DNA of 64,000 nucleotides from Eupeodes corollae. Taxonomy: Eukaryota; Arthropoda; Insecta; Diptera; Syrphidae. Of the stretch, positions 33,976-46,570 are shown piece after piece (position 1 is the stretch's first letter; each line of letters opens with the position of its first letter). Under the pieces are notes generated by a model, which saw nothing but the letters and a program-made list of their open reading frames with translations, did not search any database and was not told the DNA's origin. The position numbers were made by a program, and so were the translations under genes. The stretch covers positions 60,716,991-60,780,990 of the forward strand of contig NC_079149.1 in NCBI RefSeq assembly GCF_945859685.1, in the 5' to 3' direction.

Positions 33976-36280
33976 GGTTATAAAACAGTTGTTTTTTTCG
34001 AGATCCCAGTAAGCCTGAATTTAGCCTATTTACTCCTTGGCTATGAAATAAATATTCATACTAACTCCCAAACAATCAGTGTATTTCTGATGAACATATT
34101 TAATGTTTTGTTAATATCGACTTTGAAAATAAAATAGTTTACGATATGTCGGTAAAAAATCCTACTACTATATATTTACAAAAATAATAAAAAATTTAAT
34201 TTTTTTTGTTAAGTACCTACGTTAATTATAGAATACTATCAAAGTGCTTGGACGTTTTCGGAACAGATTATAAAAATACTCATCAATTCCGAAAAAACAG
34301 GTCGATGGCCCCTTTGCTATGATAGTAGCTAACTTTTATCCCTATTATGTAAAAATAAATTATTCCGAATAAGAAGTTGTTTTTTTTGTCATGCCTACTC
34401 ATTAATTAATCACTTTTTCATTACTTTGCTTAGCAAAAACATAACTAAGATTGAGGTGTAGGAATTGTTTTTACTTTTTGCCTTTAATATTAAACAAATG
34501 ACAATAAATGAAAACAACATTCTCAAACGTCCTTGAAGAGACCTTTTCTCATGATGACAATAAAAAAAAACAAAAGAGCTTAGCATATAAGTCCCCTTAT
34601 CTCTTATCTATAGAAAATCTTACAAGATTTGGTACACATGTTTAGTTCATTCAGCACAAACAATATAAAAACTATCTTATACGAAAAATGTGAATACTAA
34701 TACTATTGCAAATTGAGGTTATGTGATTTGCTTCCCTTACTAACTTCTGAAGAAATAGGTTTTGTATGTAAGGATGTACTTTATAGTTGACAAAACGTTC
34801 AAACAGAAGTCAATAAAAGTTTTATAATAACATTTTTCAATGAGAGAATATGCAAATAAAAAATATAGATTTTAACCCTATCAACCAGAAGCAGGGACTT
34901 TTCATTCCTTAAGCAACATAAATATATTCAACATTTTTTGCCACATTGCATTTTATGTTTTACTGACATCCACCCCCAGAACTGATAAGTCGTATTTTAT
35001 GACTTCATTTTTCTGTAAATAAATGTTTTTTTACGAACTGGATGGATATAAGGAGGAACTAAATATATTCTTTAGATAGTGACAAACAACTCAAGAGTGA
35101 GGAGAGAAGGATCTCGTACAAACAGAAATGACTCTCATCTTATGGAGTTTGTTATAAAATTTAGGAGGAATATTTAAGCATGTTTTTTACATTATCTTGG
35201 TGGTTATAAAATTGTATAATATATTTTTTTTTGTATTTATTTATTTATAAATATAGTTAAGGATTTTTTCTACTGCGGCAGCAATGTCAATATCTAAATT
35301 TAATGTTTCTACACATACCTATATAATATATGCCACAGAGCTATGACTTTAATCACTTCAAAGACGAGATAGATTTCAGGTGCTCTTTTCCTTTTCAACT
35401 TATATTAAAAAAAGAGGCTGAGATGCGACCCACACTGACAACTTCATCCCGTCTGTCGATTTGTCTTGCTTAAAAGTTTGTAGGTTAGACGAAATGTGCA
35501 ATACTCCACCAGATATGAAACCATTGTTCATTTAAATACGATATATTATTATAACATTATAAAAATATAGCTTTCAATCGTGATGTTAAAAGCTCATGTA
35601 TATGTACCTAATTCCAAGAGAAAGATTTATATGCATGTTAAATAGCACCAAAAACAGAAAAAATAGGACTGGGAAGGCAATAAAGCTTTGAAGCAAGTTC
35701 ATTTGTCTTTAACTACAAACTCCACTTATTTCGTTTAGGTTTATAGGAACCTAATATAAATGTATAACGACTTCCTGTTTTTTCTTTTTTTCTTTTTTGT
35801 TGGTCACCGGAAAAACCCTTAGATGTTTTTATGATGTAATCAATACGTGTTTCATTGTTCTATACATAAAACAAGCCATAAACTTGTAACGCCCCATGGG
35901 AGCAGTATTTAAGTTCAATTCGTTATTTTTGTTTTCAATTGCACTACAGGAACTGTATTGGGTTCAGGTAAGAAATTGACTTGATCAATTGTTTTTTGAA
36001 CAGTGTCCTTAAGATTTCTAAAATCGTAAACATTGGATTTTGTGAGAATTCTTTGAATTTAAAATACAAAATAATCAAAAGTATTAAACTATAGGTTTAT
36101 TAAAAGAGATGACTATTTTTGTCATTTCTCAACTTCCGTCACTCGAAATCATTAATTATTAATTTTGTTTCGTTAATTGTATAACAAAAAGTATTGCGTT
36201 CCTCGTTTTTCTACAAAGAGCAAGTTCGTCAAACATGTCTATATCGGGTTACTCATGTTTTTTCTTTTTGATTAGGTCTA
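33976..36280. other. AT-rich spacer
   Basis: Apart from the repeat fragment at 35407-35485 nothing was recognised on either strand. Confidence 0.45.
35407..35485 (-). repeat. AT-rich tandem-unit element, copy C (3' end only)
   Basis: On the minus strand this reads AAACTTTTAAGCAAGACAAA, TCGACAGACGGGATGAAGTT and GGGTCGCATCTCAGCC followed by a T tract. It is the same 3' terminus as in copies A and B, in the opposite orientation. Confidence 0.8.
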
Positions 36281-36309
36281 ACAGCTAGGGCCAGAATAAT
36301 TAGAACAGT
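36281..36309 (+). repeat. Left terminal inverted repeat of Tc1-like element
   Basis: ACAGCTAGGGCCAGAATAAT plus TAGAACAGT. Differs from the inverse of 38389-38417 at only about four positions. Confidence 0.85.
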
Positions 36310-37560
36310 AACAACATTTGAATAAAACAGCAAAAAACAACGCTTTCATTTTAGATAAGTGAAATCATTAGCGTCCAACCGAATGCCGAAGCCGAAGCCT
36401 AAGGATGAAAAAAGTCAAGAATTCTCCTTTCCAATTGGATTCAAATATTATTTTTATTAAAATGTATTGCTTAAAAAACTTAAGACACATAGAATAAAAA
36501 TAACTAATAACTAATTAGTAATTCGTTATTATAAAAAAAAAAAAAAACAAAACAAACGATGTACATAAGGTGTCAAGCAAAGTTCAAAAAATGGAGATTT
36601 TGTTTTTTGTTTTTGAATACCTACCGAAGAAAAGAATGCAATCTATTAAAAAATTGAAATTTTTTTCCGGCGCCTAGTACGATGCTCGATATAATACACA
36701 GATTCTTCGGCTTTGGCCAAAAACTCAACCTAAAATGGCCGAATGTTGTTTTTTTTATGGAATTTCAGCCGATCCGAGGGCTGAAGCAGAAACTTCAGTC
36801 GGACACTAAAAATGAATGTAAGATAACTGTTCTTTATATTCTCGTTAGTTATATATGTATATTATTGATAAAAACAAAGAACAATACGTTCAGTTCCTTC
36901 AAGAAAAAAATTTAAAAGTTTTGCAATTAAGATTTCACAGGAAAAAAATAGATAATAAAGTTCTATTATTTAACTAAGATAAAACAACTTAAATAATTGT
37001 ATTTTATTGGGGAAAAAATAAGCATTGCTCGGAATCTCAGTGTGTTGCGTGAGCAGAGTGAGTCAATTGGAAAAATTGTCAAAATAGTCAAATGCTCCTC
37101 TGTAGTGGTTTCTAAAACATTACGATCAAGAAATACTATTGAAACTAAGGGTGCCCATTAAAATTGTCAGAAAAAGAAAAGAGGGCAATAGTAAGAAAAG
37201 CTAAGGAAAAACGTTTTATGTCTTCGAGTAATCTAACACATGAGACTGCTGTGAAAGATTCCCTTATTAAAACCAGGTCATATAAAAAAGCACCTGGCTG
37301 CTTTTGCCAAAATGTTTCACATGACCTTATGATCAATTGAAGGGGCTTAAACAATGAAGAAATGTGTTGTAAAGTGACGAAACGAAAATCAATCTATTTG
37401 GAATGGATGAAAAACATTTTGCTCGTTGTCCAAAAGGTTAATTGAACAATCCACGATGCGCCAATCCGGCCGTGAAACATTAAGGTGGAAGTCTGATGTT
37501 ATGAGGTTGTTTTTCTTGGTGGGGAATAGGTCCAGTATCACTAATGGAATATTGACCAAG

Positions 37561-37574
37561 GATACAATGCCATA
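37561..37574 (+). repeat. Target-site duplication, left copy
   Basis: GATACAATGCCATA, repeated exactly at 37947-37960 on the other side of the LINE insert. Confidence 0.93.
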
Positions 37575-37912
37575 TATCTTATCGTATTAATAGTTCTTCG
37601 CTTCTGTCTTTAATTGATCTGTATGCTCCAAGTCGTTCTCTGAGAACTAGATTTTAATTTTTGAAAACGATCATAGAACAAACTATGCAAAAAATGAGCC
37701 AGTAACTCAGTAACTAGCTGTGTTCGTGAAGTTAATCGTATTTCTTGTGTTTTTGATTTTGACTTTCATAGTAATCGTTCTACCCTTAAACGTCATTTTA
37801 TAATTAATTTTTGAAATAAGCAAAATACTATGTACATACCCATATATATTTATTTTTATTTATGTAAGTTATTTTTAAGTAGTCTGTAACATATTTTTGT
37901 CTGATTGATGAA

Positions 37913-37943
<31 letters not shown>

Positions 37944-37946
37944 ATA
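37575..37946 (+). mobile_element. LINE 3' end inserted into the Tc1-like element
   Basis: A 372-bp insert flanked by the exact 14-bp duplication GATACAATGCCATA (37561-37574 and 37947-37960) and ending in an AATA repeat tail. It encodes the last part of a Jockey-like ORF2: SSSLLSLIDLYAPSRSLRTR near its 5' end, then CVREVNRISCVFDFDFHSNR and STLKRHFIINF-stop. The 5' truncation, A-rich tail and target-site duplication are the hallmarks of LINE retroposition. Confidence 0.93.
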
Positions 37947-37960
37947 GATACAATGCCATA
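37947..37960 (+). repeat. Target-site duplication, right copy
   Basis: GATACAATGCCATA, directly after the AATA tail. Confidence 0.93.
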
Positions 37961-38388
37961 CATTTAACCCAAGAAAATGTACAATTAAAGTGGTGATTCC
38001 AACATGATAACGACCTCAAGCACTAATTAAAATAACAAATATACCAAAGATCGGTGGGCGCTATGGGTCATCGAATAATCGCGGTCATTTTAAGTAAAGG
38101 ATTTAAAACTAAGTACTAAATAATTAAATGAAAACAAAAATTAAAATAATTGTTTAAACAAATATTACAACGGTACTTATTTACTATTTTATCAAAGTGT
38201 TCTTTTTTATGACAAGGTTTTTATTATTAAAGTAATAAATTTCAGTTGAAAATAATACATAAATTGATAATACCCTGTAATAACTGTTGGAATTTAAAGT
38301 AAACATAATAAACTATCATCTAAAAATACAATATATTTATTCAACACAAAAGAAGCGTATCATCAAATAAAAATAGTCAATCGTGTTG

Positions 38389-38417
38389 AGTGTTCTAGTT
38401 ATTTTGGCCATAGCTGT
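38389..38417 (-). repeat. Right terminal inverted repeat of Tc1-like element
   Basis: The reverse complement starts ACAGCTATGGCCAAAATAAC and continues TAGAACACT, pairing with the left end. Confidence 0.85.
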
Positions 38418-40790
38418 ATAATACTTTTTCTTTGATTTGTGTTCGGTTCATAGACAATACGATATAAACGGAGTTACGGTCAAACCTTTTCGGTTTTCGA
38501 TAAAATAAACAACAAAGGAAATTAAGTTGAAAGATTAACATCTCCTAAACCATTAAATAACGCATATACATAGGTTCTTTATAAATATATATAATTACAA
38601 CAAAAAGCAAACAAACAAATAACTAAAACATTAGTAAGTATTTTTTGTATTTTTTTGTTTTCAAAACAATTTGTGTTCATTGAACATTTATATCGATCAA
38701 ATCTTAGTTAATTTAGTTAAGTAGACCAATTTTCTGATGTTGATATCATCAAAATACAATACAAATGTTTTTTTCATTTGATAGAAGATATGAGGTTAAT
38801 ACTTGTAAGGGTATGTTATCATGATGTTGAGATCTTTAACTGGAAAACCTTGTATTACTACAAGTTTAAAGAAATACCATAGGGTACGGGTATGTTAAAT
38901 ATTGTTCTTTTACGATGCGCAATGAATGAGTTTCGATGAAATTGATTATAGCACGACATGTAGGACTAAAATTGAAAAATATATAATAAGTAAAAGTATA
39001 GGTGCATATAGAGTTTTCAAAAAAGGTTTCATTTTGAAAAACGTACATTCTAGGACGATGTCAGTTTTGAAGTTTAAATTTTGACATTTAACAAATAAAA
39101 ACTATTAAAATTGGGACCACTTACGCTTCAAAAGCACACTATTTTATTAAACGATACTTTAAAGCTATGTCGCTCAATACCAACTGAAAACATTTCTGCT
39201 AAAGCCTTTTTAGTGCTGTCAATTCCTCGTTGATATACAGATTTAGGCATTGTAAAAATATAAATATATGTACCGTATTTTACGTACAAAATCAGGTTTA
39301 AAGGCTTTTAACGTTCAGTCAAAACAAGAACTCAAGTTGATCGATCAGTAACAACCAAAACAGAGTTCGAGTGTGGTTGACAGGTTTTAAGGAGTTTTTT
39401 AGTTAGGTATATTCATAGGAACTATGAGAAATGTATGTGACAGGTTAAGAATTTATTTGGCTTGAACCTAATCAACTTTCTTAATTCCCCAGATTGAAAT
39501 ACAAAATAATGTTTTAAATTTTTATATAATATTTACAACATCGATTAGGTACTGATATTATTTTTAACAATAGAACGTAGTAGATAACGAAGTATAAATT
39601 TTGTGGATTAATCTTTGTCCTTTATCGAAAATTTATTTTAACATAATACAAAAACAGAAGAGTATCTAAGAAAACTTCACCTCTCCTTTAAATTTTATTA
39701 TATTTTTAACTATTATGGTAATTTGTTCGAATTATTAACTATAAGGAAAAATAATGTGTGTACATAGAAAAAAAAACAAATTTAATCGTCAAACTCATTT
39801 TGCAAAAATCAACAATTTCAGACTTTAGGGGACTCAGGGATCTAGAGCATAAAATTTTCAACTATTTTTACATTTTTACATGCGTACAAAATTTCGAGAT
39901 TGAGATTTTAATCAAACATGACATTACGATGGTAGAGTAGACGTTAAAAGTGAGTTCCGACTGATTCCAATCGGCTGTCTTTCTGTCCTCGCTCCTACAG
40001 CTCAAACCATGAAGTCGATTTAAGCTTGGAAATTAAGATTTTAAACTGATTCGAGTTGGACAGTTTAAGTTTTTTTTTGAAAAATTAAATGGTATTTAAA
40101 TTTTTCAAATTTTCGGGTTTCTAAGCTTACACATTTTTCTTAGTTTTAAAAACAATATCTTTTATTACAAACATTCCGCTAAAGATGACTCTCCCGAAAA
40201 AATCGGGCGCGAACGGAAACTTCATCTTATCTGAAACACAAAACTCAAGAAAACTTTTAATCACAAAGAGTGAAGATATGCATAGGAAGAATAAATATAA
40301 ACCTAAATAGTTACAAAATGACGAAAGGGCTCGCTTTGAAAAAAAAAAGAAAAGTTTAAATAACCAACGAAAGCCAACATTTGTTCACAAGATTGTTTAA
40401 CTAATTTTTAAGTGATTCCGTAGAAAAAAAAAACCTTTTTTTTGCACAGAGGTGGCGGCAGTGATGAAAAAAGTTGTTTCGAGATAAATGACTATAAAAT
40501 TAGAATCACAGATGTTTTCAACAATTTTACAACTTTTTAATACCAATGTTTATATTTACTATTTATAGGTACATATTTTCGTAGAAGGGTCGGAATAATT
40601 TCCGCGCAACCGATTTCTTTGTCGGTAACGGGCTATAAGATAATAATATTGAGAATTTCCACACAAAGATTTTAAATTATATCCTGAATATTTAATTGAT
40701 TTTATATTTCGAACTGCTCTTGATATTTTGACGAAGAAAACAAAGTATTCCAAGTTAGAATACAAATAATTCATGGTATCTTTCTTTATT
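38418..40790. other. AT-rich spacer
   Basis: No gene recognised. Around 39955-40080 a patch with CTGTCTTTCTGTCCTCGCTC resembles the start of some AT-rich insect repeats but shows no clear second copy in the window. Confidence 0.4.
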
Positions 40791-42540
40791 AACTTCCCAT
40801 AGGAAGTTATTATTATAATGGGTCCGACTAGTAAAATTGAAAATGTTGAAATTTTTCGACATTTCAAGGTTCCTAGAGTCAAAATAAGAGATTTTTATAA
40901 AGATGTCTATACGTGCGCATCCGTACATCCGTACGTTCGCGACGTTTTTTCGTCGTTCGCCAATAGAGATATCGACTTCAAATAAATTTTGTTATACAGA
41001 TAATATTGCAAAAAGATGCAGAAAGAGCTATTAAGAAAATTGCGTGGGTGTTTTTTTTACCATAGCAGTTTAAAAAAATTAATATTTTGGCTAACCCTAA
41101 ATATCTCACAAACCAAAAACTATAAAGACTTAAATTGTATATAATATATTGTAACATGATACTCAATAAATATATTTTTTGAAAAAAAATCCAATTAACG
41201 ATTTTTTTTTATAAATCAAAGAAACTGAAAAATAATTGTGACCTCGAAAATTTTACGCATTAAAAATGATTTCATCTCCAAAACAAATTTGTGTAACGAA
41301 AAATAACGTTTTTAACATCTGGTACAGTTTTGAGAAAAACCGAATTGACAGTTGTTTTATAAAAATGAAAACCTAAAGCAAAAACATTACTCAAGGTTGG
41401 TACAAATTGATTTTCGACTCATATATCTTTTTAAAACTTTGAGAAATTGGCTCTAAACTACTTTTATCTTTTCAAAAATACTGTTGTCAACATCCAGTAA
41501 AATGTTGAGAAAAATCGAATTGACAGTTTTTTTTTACAAAAAACTAAAAAAAGTTTAACAAAAGTTGAAAAAAATGATATTCGACTCAAATATCTTTTTA
41601 AAAATTTGAAATTAAGGTTTCGAACTAAATCTAACTCATAAAAAATATTGTTTTAACCATTCCTTTGAATTTTGAGAAAAATCGAAAACACAGTTTTCTT
41701 TTCCAAAAAATAAAAACCCAAACAAAAATTAACAAAAAATGGTAAAAATTTATTCTCGACTCAAATATCTTTCAAAAATTTGAGATTATGGCTTCAAATT
41801 GATTTTCACTTATAAGAAATATTGTTGTTAACATCTTGAAAAGTTTTGAGAAAAATGGAATTGGCAGTTTTCTTACAAAAAATAAAAATCTTAAAAAAAT
41901 TAATGAAAGTTGGTAAAAATTGATTTTCGACTCAAATATCTTTTCAAAACTTTTAGATAACGGACTTAATCTCTCAAATCTTTCAAAAAATATTGTTTTC
42001 AACATTCAGTAAAATTTTGAGAAAAATCTAATACAGTTTTTTTTTTACAAAAAATTAAAACCAAAAAAAAAGGTTAATAAAACTTGGTACAAATTTCCTT
42101 TCAAAAATTAAAAAAATATTGTCTTCAAACTTTTTCCTATTATTATTTTCGATATTAAGTATTTTTTTTTTTATAAAAATAAAACAATCCGTTTTTTCAT
42201 ATAAAAATAAAATCTACAAGAAATAGTAAGCAAATTTGGTAAAAATTGATGTTCGGTTTTTGATATCTCTCAAATTAATTGTATTCATCCAATTCGTAAA
42301 AATTTAAGAAATGCTGCTAAAATTGGTAAAATTTTGTTTTCGACTTAAAACGTTTTTAACAAAACTAGATTTTTAAACTAAACTATTTCTTCATATGAAA
42401 AATATTGTTAATAATTTGAAAATTTTTAAGAATAATTCAACTGAGAATGTTTTTAACAAAACACGAGAACCTACACACTTTTAAGCAAGCCAAATCGACA
42501 GACGGAATCAGTTTGGGTAGCATCCCATCCTCTTTTTTAC
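40791..42540 (+). repeat. AT-rich element with ~170-bp tandem units, copy B (longest)
   Basis: Starts with the perfect hairpin AACTTCCCATAGGAAGTT (7-bp arms, CATA loop), then AATGGGTCCGA, the CG patch CCGTACGTTCGCGACG, AGATATCGACTTCAAATAAA and TTACCATAGCAGTTTAAAAA as in copy A. Five units begin near 41398, 41566, 41740, 41911 and 42085 (periods 168-174), each carrying an ATTCGACTCAAATATC-like block, a TATTGTT block and GAGAAAAATCGAATTGACAG. The 3' end (about 42478-42540) reads TTTTAAGCAAGCCAAATCGA, then ACAGACGGAATCAGTTTGGG and a T tract. No coding potential; copy A has only three units. Confidence 0.87.
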
Positions 42541-45500
42541 AATTTAATTTAAATTAAATTTTAAAATTTAGTATTAGCCCACCTCTACAGACATATACTT
42601 TATATAAAGCACTTCCTACATTATGAAAATTATTGCTTTGAAACAATGAGTAGGCCTGCATGTTATTGTTGTTTTTGCATATTCATATGGCTCTTATAAT
42701 TTTATATTATATGAAAAATCAAATAACGGGATGGATTAATAATATGAAATTATTTGTTACATTTGAACAATGAAAACGCATTACATTAGGTAGAGTTATA
42801 CGATATAGTAGGTGTTTGATATTTTTAGATTGTATGCATTTGGATATTGTCCATTTGTTTGTTTTTTTGTGTAAAGGATATTATTTTATTAGTGTTTTTT
42901 CTTTAAAAGTATCTAATTTATTGTTAATTAGATTTGAAATATAACACCCACCTACATCCATTAGTTTTAATTTAAATGCAAAACAAAACGTGGACTACAT
43001 ACGTAATCCCTGTTTTTATTTGTATTGCTGTATTGCTGAAACAAATATTTGTAACTTTGTATATTCTAAAGGTTATCTAAACTCGCTTTTTGTAGTTCCC
43101 TAGGTCTTCACATATTTTTGTTTGTTAGTAATTTATTCAAATCAAGCTATTCTTATTAGGACTTCGAAGACCTATATTAAGCTTTGTGAAAAATTTCTAA
43201 AAGCTTTGCAGTTCTTCACATATAAAGTATTTTTCAGGTTCAATATTACATAAGACTTTAAAATTCGATTCACACTGCCACAATGTAAAAAGTTCCACTA
43301 GAAACGAAACGAAAGAAATTAAATTGCTTGTAAGTTAAAACATTTAGTTCTGACAATGCTTTGGTTGACTGCGTTGAAGTTTTTATGACAACCACAAACT
43401 ATCTTGATTCTATTATCTTGAAGAAAATGGTATAGCAAAATGGCACAATGATAAATTTTGTCTCCAAAGTAATTATTATAGAATATAGACCAATGTAAAA
43501 GTTTAAATAAAGGTTATGAAAAGAAAAATGAATCTTCGTTGAAATATTTAATATTTTCTCTTTATGGTCGAAGAAAGTAATTAAAACTTAAAAAATCCTT
43601 TAAAATTAATCCATTTAGAGCGAAAATGTGAAAAGCATTTAATTTATTGTAGATATAAATTGCTTATTCGACATTCGTACCATTTGAATTCTTTTTGTGG
43701 TTTATGCTTTTATGAAAACTAATTTTTAATTTGTATGGAATAAGTACTAAAATGTTTAAATCAATTTGGCATGAACTTATACAAAATTATGTGAAACTAT
43801 GATTTATACAAATTGTTAGTTAATTTTAAAGTTATTTGGGGAGGCAATCAAAAATTGTTTACTTCTTTCAGTAAGGACATTTTTTAAAATAATCAATCTA
43901 AGAAAAATTCAATAAATAACTGATAACTTCAAAATAGATAATTTTTGTGCACTTGGGCTTATACGTAACTTTTGTCTTCCCTATTTTTGATCCTGTTATA
44001 TCAGTAGAATAATGTTAAGAAGCAATAGTTAACAACAATAACTCTTTGTCCAATTTAAATCAGCAGAAACAACTATAACGATTCTTCTCAATATATAAAA
44101 AGTATCTGTTATATTTTTGTACATATTAAATATATACTTGGCGCAGAACTTTTAAATCAAACTAAAACTTGCAGTACAAATTTTAACTCAAAGTCTGCCA
44201 AAAGCATTTAAAGTCCGTAAATGAACTCCACGCAGAAACGTCTGCTTCCCCGACCAAATTTTATATAAATCCAACTAATGAAAAAAGAATTGCCGCAATC
44301 ATACCAATTAAATATGAAGAAAACTCGCTTCAAATTGCATTTTCACTGCAGACTTCATGATAATAAAAGTAGAGAGAAAAAGAACAGTTCTTAAATTCAT
44401 CCACCATCCCATTCCTTTGGGAACTACTATGTATACAATCCTGGGTTGCTCAACTGTATTTCATTGACGTTTTACATACAAATTTAAAATTAACTTTAAC
44501 TTTGCAAAGCAAATTCATTTCATTCAAGGACTATAAGGACTTTATTCTTATTTAACTGTTCATTTGCAACTTTTATAAACCGTCGCATTGTCATTTGTAA
44601 CTAGTCGACGAAAACGACGAAGACGTCTGTCTAATGCCAAACTATCACTTCCATGTTCCACACTTGCGTATAGAAGCAGAAAGTGTCAATTAATTTATCC
44701 TGCCATTAATGACTGTACTATGTGTTGAAAATCTAGGAATTTGGAATTTTCCTTATTAAATTTGTAGCAGAGGGAAAATAAAACGAAAAATTAAATCACA
44801 CTAAAAAAAACAACAATATTATACTCCACTGTTGGGGATTGAGACTTCTATACAACTACTAACTGCATGACAAAACTATTCATAGATACAAAAGTATCTC
44901 TGAGATTTTCGAACCAACTTGGGAAAGGAGTACGCAATCTGTATAGAGCACGATGCTATGCCGTTCTGAATTAAAATCTAGGTAGAGCACAGAGTTGACG
45001 ACAAAAACTACGACAACGACGATACGGGCGACAACAAAACAGTCTGTCTGTCATATTTACCTATTGAAAGGATACAACTGCTCCTGGGGGAAATTGGGTC
45101 GTGAGAAGAAAATGCATTGTCGAGTAGGTCCTGCACCTGGAAAATAAGACTCGACTGAAGACTGAATGAATTTATAGACAGGATAGCTTCGAAGTAACTT
45201 CGACATAATAACTTGAGGAAAAAAATTTAAATTGGGTAATTCATCATATTTTAAAAGAAGAAAATATATTTCCAGGTTTATGTATTTACTTTCTTTACTT
45301 TTTTTTAAATGAAAATAACTCGTGCATCATTTTTTAAAACTATTTTTCGTGTCTTGTAAATGTTATCATTTAGCTTTATGAAAATATTTCTTTAAACGTT
45401 GGAATTTTGAATAAAATGTTACAAATTACTAAAAGCATATTTCAAGCAAGTCATTGAAAAGAATGTGAATTAAAAAATTCTAATTTCCTTTCAGAAATAT

Positions 45501-45710
45501 CGTTTTGATATAAATTGAAATTATTTGTCAGCTGCTTATAATTAGGAATCGAGAAATCTTTCAAATTAAATATGCACAATAGAATGAAAATTTTTGTATA
45601 TGGTTTTTCAACAGGGACGTTACAAAGGTAGATCGACAGGGACTGCAAACGACGCCATATTTCTTGCCGCTCTTTTAACATTTTTCTTCAGTAAAGTTTG
45701 ACATTTCATA
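42541..45710. other. AT-rich spacer
   Basis: No coding or repeat feature was recognised. A short CGACGA-rich patch lies at 44605-44630 and another at 44998-45035. Confidence 0.45.
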
Positions 45711-46570
45711 ATAGAAAGGTATAAGAGCCAACAACAAGCTGAAATTTTTAAAACTTATCAACGTTAACAGCAGAACAACAATTGAGCATCTAGTGGAAAA
45801 ATTTGTATCCACAGTGAGACAAAAAAAGGCCCCTAATGTAGAAAATATTGCTGCCGCTGAGGCTTCAGTTGTTGAAAGCCCAAATGTGTCTCTCACACGT
45901 CTGTCTAAAACGTTGGGCATCTCTGTGACGTCGTTGTAAAGAATTTTGAGAAAAGATCTTGGCTTACATCCTTACAAGATTAAATCAACGCAAGAACTGA
46001 AGCAGCTTCACCAACAGAAGCGTCGTATGTTTGTAAATTGGGCTTAGTAACAACTTGAAAATCATTCGGATTTTCATAGAAAAATAATCTTCAGCAATGA
46101 GGCTCATTTCTGGCTCGTACTCCATGAGTCAGCATTGCAACCTGAAAAAATTACGGTTTGGTGTGGTTTATGGGCCAGCAGCTTCATGGGGCCGTACTTC
46201 TTTCTTGATTAAGACCGGCACTTTACTATGAATAGGGATCGTTTTCGTTCAATGACAACCGAATATTTTTGATCCCAATTGGATGATATGGAGTTGGAGG
46301 ACATATGGTTCTAACACGTTGGTGCTACAAGCCATACAGCGAATGTCACAATCAATCAAAAAGCCAGGGACGACTGATGAACATCGTACGAATATCGAAC
46401 GTGAAATTGCTGCAGTATCGGCCGTTTTTAAACTTGAAAACAGTCGAAAATCGGGTTCAGCGTCTATACTTCTGTTCCAATCGAGTTCCATACATAATAA
46501 CATCAAACGTACTTTCACACGAATAAAGAATTTCATTGATATCCAAAACCTCTTGTTAAAAGAAAAAAAA
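45711..46570 (+). pseudogene. Tc3-like transposase pseudogene, copy 2
   Basis: Begins with ERYKSQQQAEIFKTYQR, preceded by ATA where the start ATG should be. Then AAAEASVVESPNVSLTR, LGISVTSL-stop-RILRKDLGLHPYKIK, QQKRRMFVNWA, HRKIIFSNEAHFWL (first catalytic D changed to N), LQPEKITVWCGLWASSFMGP, and DIWF-stop-HVGATSHTANVTI (second catalytic D changed to V). It then jumps to TNIEREIAAVSA, skipping the DWPPRSCDLTPLDYFLW block with the third D. All three catalytic residues are therefore lost. A small deletion also follows FWL. It is related to, but distinct from, the copy at 7935-8994 (different N-terminus). Confidence 0.88.

Larger units (their letters stand above)
37030..38110 (+). pseudogene. 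Tc1-like transposase pseudogene, interrupted
   Basis: Plus-strand pieces: EQSESIGKIVKIVKCSSVVV (helix-turn-helix, about 37053-37112), KKKRAIVRKAKEKRFMSSSN and LTHETAVKDSLI, then MDEKHFARCPKG (first catalytic D, about 37404-37440), VKH-stop-GGSLML-stop-GCFS WWGIGPVSLME (about 37472-37548; family VKHGGGSxMxWGCFS). After the 386-bp interruption it resumes with ENVQLKW and FQHDNDLKH (about 37973-38025; second catalytic D). The third acidic residue (SPDLNPIE block) is not readable. Many stops are present. Tc1 transposases cut and paste DNA at TA sites. Confidence 0.85.
36281..38417 (+). mobile_element. Bari/Tc1-like DNA transposon with inverted repeats
   Basis: Left end ACAGCTAGGGCCAGAATAAT and the inverse of the right end ACAGCTATGGCCAAAATAAC are clear terminal inverted repeats of about 28 bp. 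They resemble Bari/Tc1 ends known from flies (ACAGxxxxGGxCAAAATxA). The inside holds a transposase pseudogene (about 37030-38110). The span of 2.1 kb is longer than usual because a LINE 3' fragment (37575-37946) and possibly a small inverted-repeat element (about 36371-36806) lie inside. TA flanks the right end; the left flank is mutated. Confidence 0.87.

Noticed and set aside
40559..40882. 107-codon minus-strand frame
   Set aside because: Its N-terminal part reads through the start of AT-rich repeat copy B, so it is a chance frame.
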